This document shows, piece after piece, positions 1-5,927 of a DNA stretch of 9,898 bases (position 1 is the first letter of the stretch; each line of letters opens with the position of its first letter). The stretch is taken from NCBI GenBank assembly GCA_003230195.1, contig QIHH01000141.1:1-9898 (forward strand), given 5' to 3'. The translations under genes and the position numbers were made by a program. This DNA comes from Gammaproteobacteria bacterium (GTDB lineage Bacteria > Pseudomonadota > Gammaproteobacteria > SZUA-140). The notes beneath the pieces were generated by a model. That model was not told where the DNA came from. It worked only from the letters and a program-made list of their open reading frames with translations, and did no database searches.

Positions 1-186
1 AGAGAATTGGAACTGGAGCCGCCGGAGGTAAATGGAAGAGATTCTCAACATGCACGGAAGTTCCATGCAATTCCTTAACCGGACACTGCTGGGTGAATCT
101 ACTGGATATGGTGTCTTTATTCGCTATGCGGGGTGATTTATACAGACTGATGGCTTTTCTTTGGCAAGTAGATTTGACCATTGAAG
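1..186. other. Unassigned left edge, no recognisable gene
   Basis: This stretch lies beyond the 3' end of addA and I cannot assign a gene to it. A plus-strand frame is open from the left edge to a TAA at 76-78 and ends in residues RKFHAIP; it could be the tail of a gene converging on addA. A minus-strand frame is also open from an ATG at 181 to the left edge (about 60 codons, beginning MVKSTCQRKA), five bases after the addA stop. It has no Shine-Dalgarno sequence and resembles nothing I know. The two readings exclude each other over 1-78 and neither looks convincingly coding. No intrinsic terminator for addA is visible. Confidence 0.3.
51..69. repeat. 19-bp near-perfect inverted repeat
   Basis: The arms TGCACGGAA (51-59) and TTCCATGCA (61-69) surround a single central G (60). 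Eight of nine arm positions are complementary; the mismatch is 55/65. The one-base centre suits a dimeric regulator's operator better than an RNA hairpin. No promoter was identified beside it, so it could be chance. Confidence 0.3.
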
Positions 187-3100
187 TTATAGCATCTGGC
201 AGTGTGCATTACTGGTGAAAAGGAGCAGTTTTTTGATAGTCTTGTTGGGCCAGATTTCTTTGATACCACTTTGATACATATCGAGTTGGCTGCGATAATT
301 TTCTGCTATTAAGAGAGTGTTGCGAGGATTTAGATTACGATGTGTTTTGTAATCGATAATGATGACGCTGTCGTTGTTGATGACTAGTCGGTCAATAATT
401 CCTGAGGTTCTGCTTTTCCCTTCAGTAAAGTTTATCGTCATCTCATTATGGGCTGAATGGTATTTCGTCGGGTCAAAGAGCCACTGGAGGGAGGGGGACT
501 GAATCAGGGTGTAAGTCTCATCAAGCCAACTATTAAGTAATACAGGTGTCATATGATGTTCGTACTCTGCTTTAATAACTTGTGCGATTAATTGCCGGTT
601 TGGTCTGCATTCATTAGTAATGAGCTCTAGTATGCGGTGAATGATTTCGCCGCGAGTGTTATGTTCATCTTCATCAAGGGTGGTAGTCTCTATGTGTGTC
701 CGATGACTTGTGTGATTTGTAACGGGATGGTTGCTCGGGCTAATAGTGTCGCTACCCATTGTGGATCTTTGATGTGGATCGATAAAAACCTCAGTTGAGA
801 GGGTGGGTGGTATCTGTACCTTGACAGTTTTTTCTAATGTAGATACCTTTAAAGGTGTGCCGTTGCTCATTGCAAAGCCAGAGTTATTCAAAATGGCCTC
901 TTTTTCCATGAGTTGATGGGCAATTGCACCGTACCAGCCTTTTTCCTTACCTTTTCTCGGAGTACAGCCACTGATGATAAGGTGTTGCCTAGCGCGAGTG
1001 AGTGCGACATAAAGCAGATTGGCATCTTCGCGCGCCTCTTCTTGGTCGTCAGCGGTAAGCAAGGCAGCTGTGTCGTGGTCAACCGTATTCTTAGCGCCGC
1101 ACAGGAAGAAGTGGTTTGGGTGTGGCGCTTCGGATGGCCAGTTCACAATCGCCTGGTGGGCGCGCTTACTACTCGTTGTGCGTGCTGCGTCGGCGATAAA
1201 AACCACTGGTGCCTCAAGTCCTTTGGCGGCATGGATGGTCATGATGCGAACGGCACCACCATCATTGCTGCTTGAGGTGGGTTCATCAATGCTGTCTGGT
1301 GCATGCTCTTTGAGGCGCTTAAGGCGATTGATGAAATGTGGCAGGCTAGGGTAGCGGCCGCTATCGATTTCGAGTGCCAGTTCAATAAAGCGTGTGAGAT
1401 TACTTTCGACTCTCGCATGCAAGTGGCTAGGGAAGGTTGCGTGGTAGCGAGATTGAATGTCGCCCTCATGATAGATACGGTCTAGCAGGTCGTGAACCGG
1501 TAGCTCACCTGCATATGTTTGCCACTGGTGGATGAGCCTGTGAGCACGTTTGAGTCGGTTGTTATCTTCAAGCGATTTTTGCAACTCATTAAGCGATGAA
1601 AACCATGAAGGTGAAGTTTGATGTTGTGCTGTTGCCGAGGCAAGCAATGTTAATGACTCATCGCTGCAATGAAAAAGTGGTGAGCGTAATACTTGTGCGA
1701 GTGCAAGATTGTTGTGTGGTGAAATTAGCGTGTTCAGTAGTGCAATCATGTCCTGCGCCTCAAGCGTATCTAAAATAGTGCTCTTGGTATTGCTGGTGTA
1801 GGCGATGTTGTGTTCACGTAGCGCCATTTCGTAAGCGGAGAGATGGGTGCGACTACGCAACAAAATAATCACATCACTACGCATGATGGGGCGTAATTCA
1901 TTGCCTTTTTTGATGGCAGTACCATTATTCATCATCGTATCGATGTGCCTGGCAATAAGGCTACCCTCATCGTAGTGTTGTTGCCAGGTGTCTCCGGCCG
2001 TTACGCGAGGGTGATGTAATGGATTTCTAAATGTGGATGATGGCGGAGTTTCATCATCACTATTGACATTGATAAGCGGTAGTAGCTCGACTTTCCCCCA
2101 GAGTTGTTTTTGATGGGTGTCATGTTTCTGGAAGGCAATTAGACGCTCACCGAGTGGGGTGTTGCCAAAAACGTGATTTACAAAATCGATAATGGCGGGG
2201 GCTGAACGCCATGAAATATCAAGCGGACTTGTTGCTGCGTTGAGGTGTTCGCCAAGCCACTGTTGTGCGGTGTCAAAGAGTCTCGGGTCAGCGCGACGGA
2301 AGCGATAGATTGACTGTTTACTATCGCCAACTAGAAATACGCTGCGATTGCGACTGTTTTCGCCACTAGCGAGTTCTTGTAGAAGTGGCAGTAGTAGTCG
2401 CCACTGGGTGGGGTTGGTGTCCTGAAACTCATCAACGAGCAGGTGGTTGATGCGTTGGTCAAGCTTATACTGAATCCAGTGGGCGTTATTGTGATGGTTG
2501 AGTAGTTGGTAGGCGCGCCATTCAAGGTCTGCAAAATCAAGCAGACGCTGTTCTTCTTTCATTGTCTGGTAGTGATGTAGCAGGCGTGTACCTACCTGAT
2601 ACCAGGCAGCGGAGCCACGGTAGAGCTGATGTCGATTGAGTTGATCCTGTAGTGCCAATAATGCTTCGCAAATTGTATGATGTATCTCTAGGAATAAGTG
2701 CTCTTTAGCACCCATTGATTTTTTTTGAGCCGCGCTCTCCTTACGTTTTCTGGGTTCGCCAGTCGTTGTTAAAAATACGTTACGAATTTTTGTGATACGC
2801 TGATGGGCTGAAGAGGTGTTGTCTTCAAGTACTTGCGTCAGCAGTGCTGCGTGAATGGCATTGTTTTTGGTCTTATGTTTACTTAGCAGTATTGAAAACT
2901 GTTTGCACTGTGTTAGCCGACAGGTGGTTAAAAAATTAGCCTCAGGCAAGGCCTTTTCATCTGCTGAAATCCCTAATTGTGATAAGAGCGTCTCCTGCGC
3001 ATGAATAAGTGGTTCTGTTTGTTTGTCTGTGAATGCCCACCAGTCGCTGCGGTGCTGCAGGAATTGCTTAAGTGATGTTTCTGTATTACTGATACCGCTG

Positions 3101-3717
3101 CAGTGGTTCATCAATATTTCCAGCCCTTGTGCGGTACTGCCATCAGGCTGTTGTGTGGCTTCGCTGAATAGCGCATCAAGTGCTCGTTTTTCGAGTAGTC
3201 CGCTGCTATCCAAGATTTTAAAACCAGGAGGGACATCGGCTTCGAGCGGGAAGCGTCGTAGAATCTCCTGACAAAAGGCATGAAAGGTAGTAATGCGCAG
3301 TGGTTGCTTACATCGGAGTAGACGTTCATAAAGAGTTTGCGCTTTTAGCATCATGCTATTAGAGGGTATTACCCCGATTACCTGTAGCGCTTTGTTCAGG
3401 CTATCTGGCGTGAGTGTCAGCAATTCATGCAGGCGCTCAGTGATGCGCTGTTGCATTTCAGTCGCTGCTTTACGCGTAAAGGTGATGGCGAGAATTGTCT
3501 CGGGTGGTGTATCTGATAGTAACAATCGCAGCAATCGTGTGATTAACAAGTAGGTTTTTCCGGTGCCAGCGGACGCTGTCACGGTGATGTTGCGTTGTGG
3601 GTCACTTGCTAGTTGAGTTTTATCCATGTCGTTAGATTTTGTTGGGCTCGATATTTGGAGTATATCTTTTGTGAATCCCGTGGTCATTTTGTAGGGTTTT
3701 TCTGAATAATTTGTCAT
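187..3717 (-). CDS. addA: AddA/RecB-type ATP-dependent helicase-nuclease for double-strand-break repair
   Basis: This is a superfamily 1A (UvrD/RecB) helicase fused to a C-terminal PD-(D/E)XK nuclease, 1176 aa, a normal length for AddA. Seen in order (approximate residues): Walker A ASAGTGKT at 48-55; motif Ia AITFTRKAATEM at 77-88; Walker B LLVDEFQDTN at 426-435; motif III VGDSKQSIYRFR at 463-474; motif V RIMTIHAAKGLE at 823-834; motif VI LYVALTRARQ at 901-910. The nuclease has RGEIIH near 1021-1026, GIIDRL near 1105-1110, IIDYKT near 1119-1124 and QLDMY near 1143-1147, so the H, D, D-K and Q/Y positions all look intact. The family unwinds and resects broken DNA ends to load RecA. AddB, usually the preceding gene, is absent: upstream is the small-RNA region. 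The start is uncertain. ATGs at codons 1, 11 and 31 all lack a clear Shine-Dalgarno; codon 31 (3627) leaves an N-terminus closer to relatives. The gene could equally be annotated as a RecB-like UvrD-family protein. Confidence 0.9.
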   Translation of the reverse strand: MTNYSEKPYKMTTGFTKDILQISSPTKSNDMDKTQLASDPQRNITVTASAGTGKTYLLITRLLRLLLSDTPPETILAITFTRKAATEMQQRITERLHELLTLTPDSLNKALQVIGVIPSNSMMLKAQTLYERLLRCKQPLRITTFHAFCQEILRRFPLEADVPPGFKILDSSGLLEKRALDALFSEATQQPDGSTAQGLEILMNHCSGISNTETSLKQFLQHRSDWWAFTDKQTEPLIHAQETLLSQLGISADEKALPEANFLTTCRLTQCKQFSILLSKHKTKNNAIHAALLTQVLEDNTSSAHQRITKIRNVFLTTTGEPRKRKESAAQKKSMGAKEHLFLEIHHTICEALLALQDQLNRHQLYRGSAAWYQVGTRLLHHYQTMKEEQRLLDFADLEWRAYQLLNHHNNAHWIQYKLDQRINHLLVDEFQDTNPTQWRLLLPLLQELASGENSRNRSVFLVGDSKQSIYRFRRADPRLFDTAQQWLGEHLNAATSPLDISWRSAPAIIDFVNHVFGNTPLGERLIAFQKHDTHQKQLWGKVELLPLINVNSDDETPPSSTFRNPLHHPRVTAGDTWQQHYDEGSLIARHIDTMMNNGTAIKKGNELRPIMRSDVIILLRSRTHLSAYEMALREHNIAYTSNTKSTILDTLEAQDMIALLNTLISPHNNLALAQVLRSPLFHCSDESLTLLASATAQHQTSPSWFSSLNELQKSLEDNNRLKRAHRLIHQWQTYAGELPVHDLLDRIYHEGDIQSRYHATFPSHLHARVESNLTRFIELALEIDSGRYPSLPHFINRLKRLKEHAPDSIDEPTSSSNDGGAVRIMTIHAAKGLEAPVVFIADAARTTSSKRAHQAIVNWPSEAPHPNHFFLCGAKNTVDHDTAALLTADDQEEAREDANLLYVALTRARQHLIISGCTPRKGKEKGWYGAIAHQLMEKEAILNNSGFAMSNGTPLKVSTLEKTVKVQIPPTLSTEVFIDPHQRSTMGSDTISPSNHPVTNHTSHRTHIETTTLDEDEHNTRGEIIHRILELITNECRPNRQLIAQVIKAEYEHHMTPVLLNSWLDETYTLIQSPSLQWLFDPTKYHSAHNEMTINFTEGKSRTSGIIDRLVINNDSVIIIDYKTHRNLNPRNTLLIAENYRSQLDMYQSGIKEIWPNKTIKKLLLFTSNAHCQML

Positions 3718-3762
3718 GATTTTATACTTGAATATGCGAATTGGGCTTTACGGTGGCATTAG

Positions 3763-3768
3763 ATTATA
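3763..3768 (-). promoter_or_regulatory. Possible -10 box of the addA promoter
   Basis: On the minus strand this hexamer is a perfect TATAAT, which would start transcription near 3756 and give a leader of about 40 bases before the first addA ATG. The best -35 at 18-bp spacing, TTACTA, is poor. The surroundings are AT-rich, so a chance match is quite possible. A second, weaker TATAAA lies only a few bases before the ATG. Confidence 0.35.
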
Positions 3769-3864
3769 TTTCAAGCAATTGATATATAGTAACTTAATTG
3801 ATTTCGATTTGTAATTAGATCTATTTCTTGGCTAAAAAACATTTCGATATTGTGAAGACAAGGC

Positions 3865-3894
3865 TTATATGCTCGGAAAAAGCGACGCTATAAT
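3865..3894 (+). promoter_or_regulatory. Promoter of the first GGA-rich RNA
   Basis: A consensus -10 box TATAAT lies at 3889-3894. The only -35 candidate at 18-bp spacing is TTATAT (3865-3870), a poor match, as expected for a promoter needing an activator. Overlapping and upstream is TGTGA (3851-3855) with CTTATA (3864-3869), which resembles the GacA/UvrY site (TGTAAG, 6 bp, CTTACA) but has changed bases and a longer spacer. Transcription would start near 3901, at the front of the GGA-rich unit. Confidence 0.55.
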
Positions 3895-3899
3895 TTGGA

Positions 3900-4095
3900 A
3901 CGGATAAGGATGTTCGCCAAAATATATGCCTAGGATGGGTACAAGGATGGATGCTCTGCAAGGATTGCAGTCAAGGATGGGGTGAAAATTGCAGGAGCAC
4001 ACGCTAGGGATGGTGTCGTACATGGCAGTAAGTGGCTGATGTCACAAATAAAAGGAAGGACGGTTCAGTTTAAGCTGGATTGTCCTTTCTTTTTG
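3900..4095 (+). ncRNA. Putative CsrB/RsmZ-like CsrA-sequestering small RNA, copy 1
   Basis: This unit of about 195 nt has no plausible reading frame. It carries GGA at 3902, 3908, 3933, 3945, 3949, 3962, 3975, 3994 and 4008, mostly as AGGAT or AAGGATG, the core recognised by CsrA/RsmA. Several sit in hairpin loops: CTGCAA/TTGCAG (3956-3961 with 3965-3970) around GGA; TGC/GCA (3990-3999) around AGGA; ACAC/GTGT (3999-4002 with 4013-4016) around TAGGGAT; and GAAC/GTTC (3898-3901 with 3912-3915) around two GGAs, if transcription starts early enough. It runs from a TATAAT box to an intrinsic terminator. CsrB, CsrC, RsmY and RsmZ share this plan and titrate CsrA, releasing its mRNA targets. Assignment rests on architecture alone; the 5' end is approximate. 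An mRNA leader is unlikely because the terminator ends the unit. Confidence 0.72.
4051..4095 (+). terminator. Intrinsic terminator of the first GGA-rich RNA
   Basis: The arms 4051-4061 (AAAGGAAGGAC) and 4082-4092 (GTCCTTTCTTT) pair over 11 bp with one G-U. The pairing continues inward over 4062-4068 with 4075-4081, with three G-U pairs, leaving a six-base loop TTTAAG. The outer arm ends in a T run to 4094. The tail overlaps the inverted repeat that follows. Confidence 0.85.
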
Positions 4096-4100
4096 TAATT

Positions 4101-4116
4101 TACAGAATTTTCTGTA
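4101..4116. repeat. Perfect 16-bp inverted repeat between the two RNA units
   Basis: TACAGAA (4101-4107) and TTCTGTA (4110-4116) are exact reverse complements around TT. An overlapping palindrome, TGTAA-T-TTACA, occupies 4094-4104. It is not a LexA box, since the half-sites face the other way. It could be an operator for the second RNA, but lies about 210 bp before its start. Confidence 0.35.
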
Positions 4117-4290
4117 GGATATTTTTGGTAATTAAAATAAGAAGTTTTCTTTCTACTGCGACATGAAATATTTCTTAGAATCATTTAATTTCCTCTAACC
4201 TTCTGTTATTTATTATCATTATTTTTAATATATTATTAAGTTGTGTTTTGGATTGAATTTAGTAGTGTATATATATAGCAAATCAAGAGC
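4117..4290. other. AT-rich spacer between the two RNA units
   Basis: This very AT-rich stretch holds no reading frame I can support. It contains a short palindrome GAAATATTTC (4165-4174) and a TA run around 4268-4277 that could act as an alternative -10 for the second RNA. I searched it by eye for a GacA/UvrY-type site (TGTAAG, 6 bp, CTTACA) and saw none. Confidence 0.4.
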
Positions 4291-4320
4291 TTGTTCGTTC
4301 GTGTTAAATGAGGGTAAATT
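4291..4320 (+). promoter_or_regulatory. Weak promoter of the second GGA-rich RNA
   Basis: TTGTTC (4291-4296) and TAAATT (4315-4320) are separated by 18 bp, giving a start near 4327, just before the first GGA hairpin. Both hexamers deviate from consensus, so the placement is tentative. Confidence 0.35.
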
Positions 4321-4326
4321 GTCGGT

Positions 4327-4464
4327 GCGCCTACGGTTACTGGATGTAACTCGATAAGGATTACCAATATGGATGATGGTGGCAAGGAAGCTACATGGAT
4401 GACTGAAGAATACAGTGGAAGTTGAATGGGAGCATTAAGAAGGCGACTTAGGTCGCCTTCTTTT
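4327..4464 (+). ncRNA. Putative CsrB/RsmZ-like CsrA-sequestering small RNA, copy 2
   Basis: This second unit of about 138 nt has the same plan as the first but is not a direct duplicate. GGA occurs at 4342, 4358, 4371, 4386, 4397, 4417 and 4429, spaced by roughly 11-20 nt. The first lies in the loop of a perfect hairpin GTTAC-TGGAT-GTAAC (4336-4350), a textbook CsrA/RsmA presentation. The last lies in AATG-GGAG-CATT (4425-4436), directly stacked on the terminator stem. The 4358 motif is flanked by a weaker TAA/TTA pairing. Its length is close to known RsmY and RsmZ RNAs. There is no credible coding potential. The role, sequestering a CsrA-family protein, is inferred from architecture; the 5' end is approximate because the promoter is weak. 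Confidence 0.72.
4437..4464 (+). terminator. Intrinsic terminator of the second GGA-rich RNA
   Basis: The arms AAGAAGGCGAC (4437-4447) and GTCGCCTTCTT (4452-4462) are perfectly complementary over 11 bp around a TTAG tetraloop, and a TTTT run ends at 4464. It begins directly after the last GGA hairpin, so it clearly belongs to that unit. Confidence 0.92.
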
Positions 4465-4787
4465 ATGGGTGCGCTATATAAGATTTCCTTAAATTAATAT
4501 TCCCATTAAAAGTTGATGTTTTAATAGATGGTTTTTTGATTAATTGAAGTCAATAATTTTTTCAGGTGGTTAAGGTGGGGGAACCAGACTAGACTAGACA
4601 CGTGTTTTGCCTACTAGTACCCACGCCTTGGTACGTGCTGGCGAAATTGCTGTACTAGGATTTTACTAGGAAGAGCCTCTAATTTGCCTCATTTACGATA
4701 GAGCGTATGGTCAAGAGACGAGTGAAATAATATTTCAAGAGGAATAACGAAATTAATTTCATTCATACTTCGGTGTAGAATCTCGCC
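4465..4787. other. Non-coding stretch before the methyltransferase, with an ACTAG cluster
   Basis: I see no gene here. The motif ACTAG occurs five times, at 4588, 4593, 4613, 4654 and 4665. Two 8-bp palindromes lie within the cluster, ACACGTGT (4598-4605) and TACTAGTA (4612-4619). GTACC (4617-4621) and GGTAC (4630-4634) can form a short hairpin. CTAG is generally under-represented in enterobacterial and related genomes, so the cluster is notable. It could be a protein-binding site, a mobile-element scar or a structured leader; nothing decides between them. Confidence 0.4.
4776..4781 (+). promoter_or_regulatory. Possible -10 box giving a leaderless mRNA
   Basis: TAGAAT (4776-4781) stands six bases before the ATG at 4788, and no Shine-Dalgarno precedes that ATG. 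If used, transcription would begin at or next to the start codon. No good -35 is visible at the expected distance, so this is tentative. Confidence 0.3.
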
Positions 4788-5696
4788 ATGATTGATTATT
4801 TTGATTTCAAAAGCCAGTTGTTCGGTGATGTTGAGCAGTGTCGTCGGATATTTCATGGCCGCGGTAGTGCTTATGAAGGGTTTGAACATGTTGTGGTTGA
4901 TTGGTTACCACCAGCGGCATTGATTAGGCTCTACAAAGAAGAAAGTGCTGCATGGCTGGGCTCAATGGCGCAGGTATTAGAGCGAAACTTGCCTGGCTGC
5001 AGATCCGTGCAGGTGCAGTATCGCTGTCGACCCAAGGCGCCGATTGAAATCGTGTCAGGTGAAGAACTCAGTGAGCTAGTAGTAGATGAATGCGGACTTA
5101 AATTTCATCTTCAACTGGGGCGTTCGCAGAATATAGGGCTATTTCTTGATATGCGCAATGCGCGGCACTGGGTAAGAGAGTCTGCCACGGGCAAAAATGT
5201 TCTCAACCTCTTTGCCTATACTTGTGCCTTCTCAGTTGCCGCAATGGCAGGTGGTGCAAAGCAGCTGGTGAATGTTGATCTCAGCAAGGCATCACTCAGT
5301 CGAGGGCGAGAAAACCATCGTCTGAATAGTCAGGATACTTCGAAGGTTATTTTTCAGGGTGTTGATATCTTTAAGTCATTTTCACGTATCAAAAAACATG
5401 CGCCGTATGACTTGTTAATCTGTGATCCACCAGATTTACAAAAGGGAAGTGTCAATGCAGAGCGTGATTATAAAAAGATTCTGCGGCGTGTGCCGGAGTG
5501 GATGAACCCTGCAGGGCAGTTGCTGCTTTGCCTAAACTCTCATCGCCTGGGTGAGGAGTTTTTGTATGGCCTAGTGAACGAGTATTGTCCGGGGTTTCGG
5601 TTTGTTGAGATGATTAAGCCACCTGAGGTTTTTGTGGATGCGGTTGAGGGGAGTGGGTTGAAGGTTCTGGTTTTTAAGGGTGAGAATTTATTATAA
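4788..5696 (+). CDS. Class I SAM-dependent methyltransferase, RlmI-like (probable RNA methyltransferase)
   Basis: This 302-aa protein belongs to the SAM-dependent methyltransferase group related to the catalytic domain of RlmI/RlmK, without an N-terminal PUA domain. An N-terminal segment has FHGRG (22-26) and DWLPP (38-42). The catalytic core has GLFLDMRNAR (117-126), the SAM-binding motif I VLNLFAYTCAFSVAAM (138-153), an acidic SAM-ribose contact in NVDLSKASL (162-170), and motif IV DPPDLQKGS (213-221). Relatives methylate 23S rRNA bases, but the substrate here cannot be read from sequence. Relatives I recall have an aromatic residue after DPP (as in DPPSF); here it is Leu217, preceded by Asp216, which may alter base recognition. 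The ATG at 4788 lacks a Shine-Dalgarno, but the N-terminus matches relatives from memory. It appears monocistronic, followed 10 bp later by a mobile-element remnant. Confidence 0.82.
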   Translation: MIDYFDFKSQLFGDVEQCRRIFHGRGSAYEGFEHVVVDWLPPAALIRLYKEESAAWLGSMAQVLERNLPGCRSVQVQYRCRPKAPIEIVSGEELSELVVDECGLKFHLQLGRSQNIGLFLDMRNARHWVRESATGKNVLNLFAYTCAFSVAAMAGGAKQLVNVDLSKASLSRGRENHRLNSQDTSKVIFQGVDIFKSFSRIKKHAPYDLLICDPPDLQKGSVNAERDYKKILRRVPEWMNPAGQLLLCLNSHRLGEEFLYGLVNEYCPGFRFVEMIKPPEVFVDAVEGSGLKVLVFKGENLL

Positions 5697-5706
5697 CTAG
5701 AGAGAC

Positions 5707-5842
5707 GAGACCTTGCACAAGTCTATTTCCGCTCCAGATGCGTTATCAATGATCTTAAAACAGTCATTTACTGCGCGTAAACTCCGTTTTTCGATCATTC
5801 ATGCCTTGCCGGAACGAAAATTGTTTCCCGTACAAAGGTCTC
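5707..5842. mobile_element. Insertion-sequence remnant or MITE with GAGACCTT terminal repeats
   Basis: The ends GAGACCTT (5707-5714) and AAGGTCTC (5835-5842) are perfect inverted repeats. Similarity continues inward: reading from each end gives GAGACCTTGCAC and GAGACCTTTGTAC. An interior inverted repeat TTTAC-TGCGC-GTAAA lies at 5767-5781. At about 136 bp it is far too short to hold a transposase, and it differs in base composition from the AT-rich DNA to its right. From memory, similar termini and a subterminal AACGGAGTTTAC-type segment occur in DDE-transposase insertion sequences of proteobacteria, probably IS5-like; I cannot confirm the family. No target-site duplication is evident. It begins 10 bp after the methyltransferase stop and could also fold in RNA and serve as its 3' end. 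Confidence 0.5.
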
Positions 5843-5888
5843 TTAATTATATAAATAATTGAAAAGTAGTGGTTATTTGTTTTAAATG

Positions 5889-5916
5889 TTGAGTAAAATG
5901 ACAAGTAATTTATAAT
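5889..5916 (+). promoter_or_regulatory. Strong sigma-70-type promoter for the 5928-9241 gene cluster
   Basis: TTGAGT (5889-5894) and a perfect TATAAT (5911-5916) are 16 bp apart. Transcription would start near 5922-5924, only a few bases before the first start codon. It is the best-looking promoter in the window and could drive the downstream yoaA and tsaB genes, as I see no comparable promoter in the gaps between them. Confidence 0.65.
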
Positions 5917-5927
5917 AAAATGAGGTT

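Noticed and set aside
1..115. A further GGA-rich stretch on the plus strand, possibly a third CsrA-binding RNA
   Set aside because: There are several GGAs, but no promoter or intrinsic terminator, and most are not in hairpin loops.
888..1485. Overlapping open frames on both strands inside addA
   Set aside because: They lie within an intact helicase-nuclease gene with all conserved motifs, have no recognisable protein features and are explained as shadows of its coding.
3811..3828. TGTAATTAGATCTATTTC as a GacA/UvrY site
   Set aside because: Only the left half fits and the AGATCT centre is out of register with the known site.
4101..4116. LexA (SOS) box
   Set aside because: The ACAG/CTGT half-sites are in the reverse orientation and spacing differs from CTGT-N8-ACAG.
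4689..4889. Short minus-strand open frame (66 codons) overlapping the methyltransferase start
   Set aside because: It overlaps conserved methyltransferase coding sequence, lacks a ribosome binding site and resembles no known protein.
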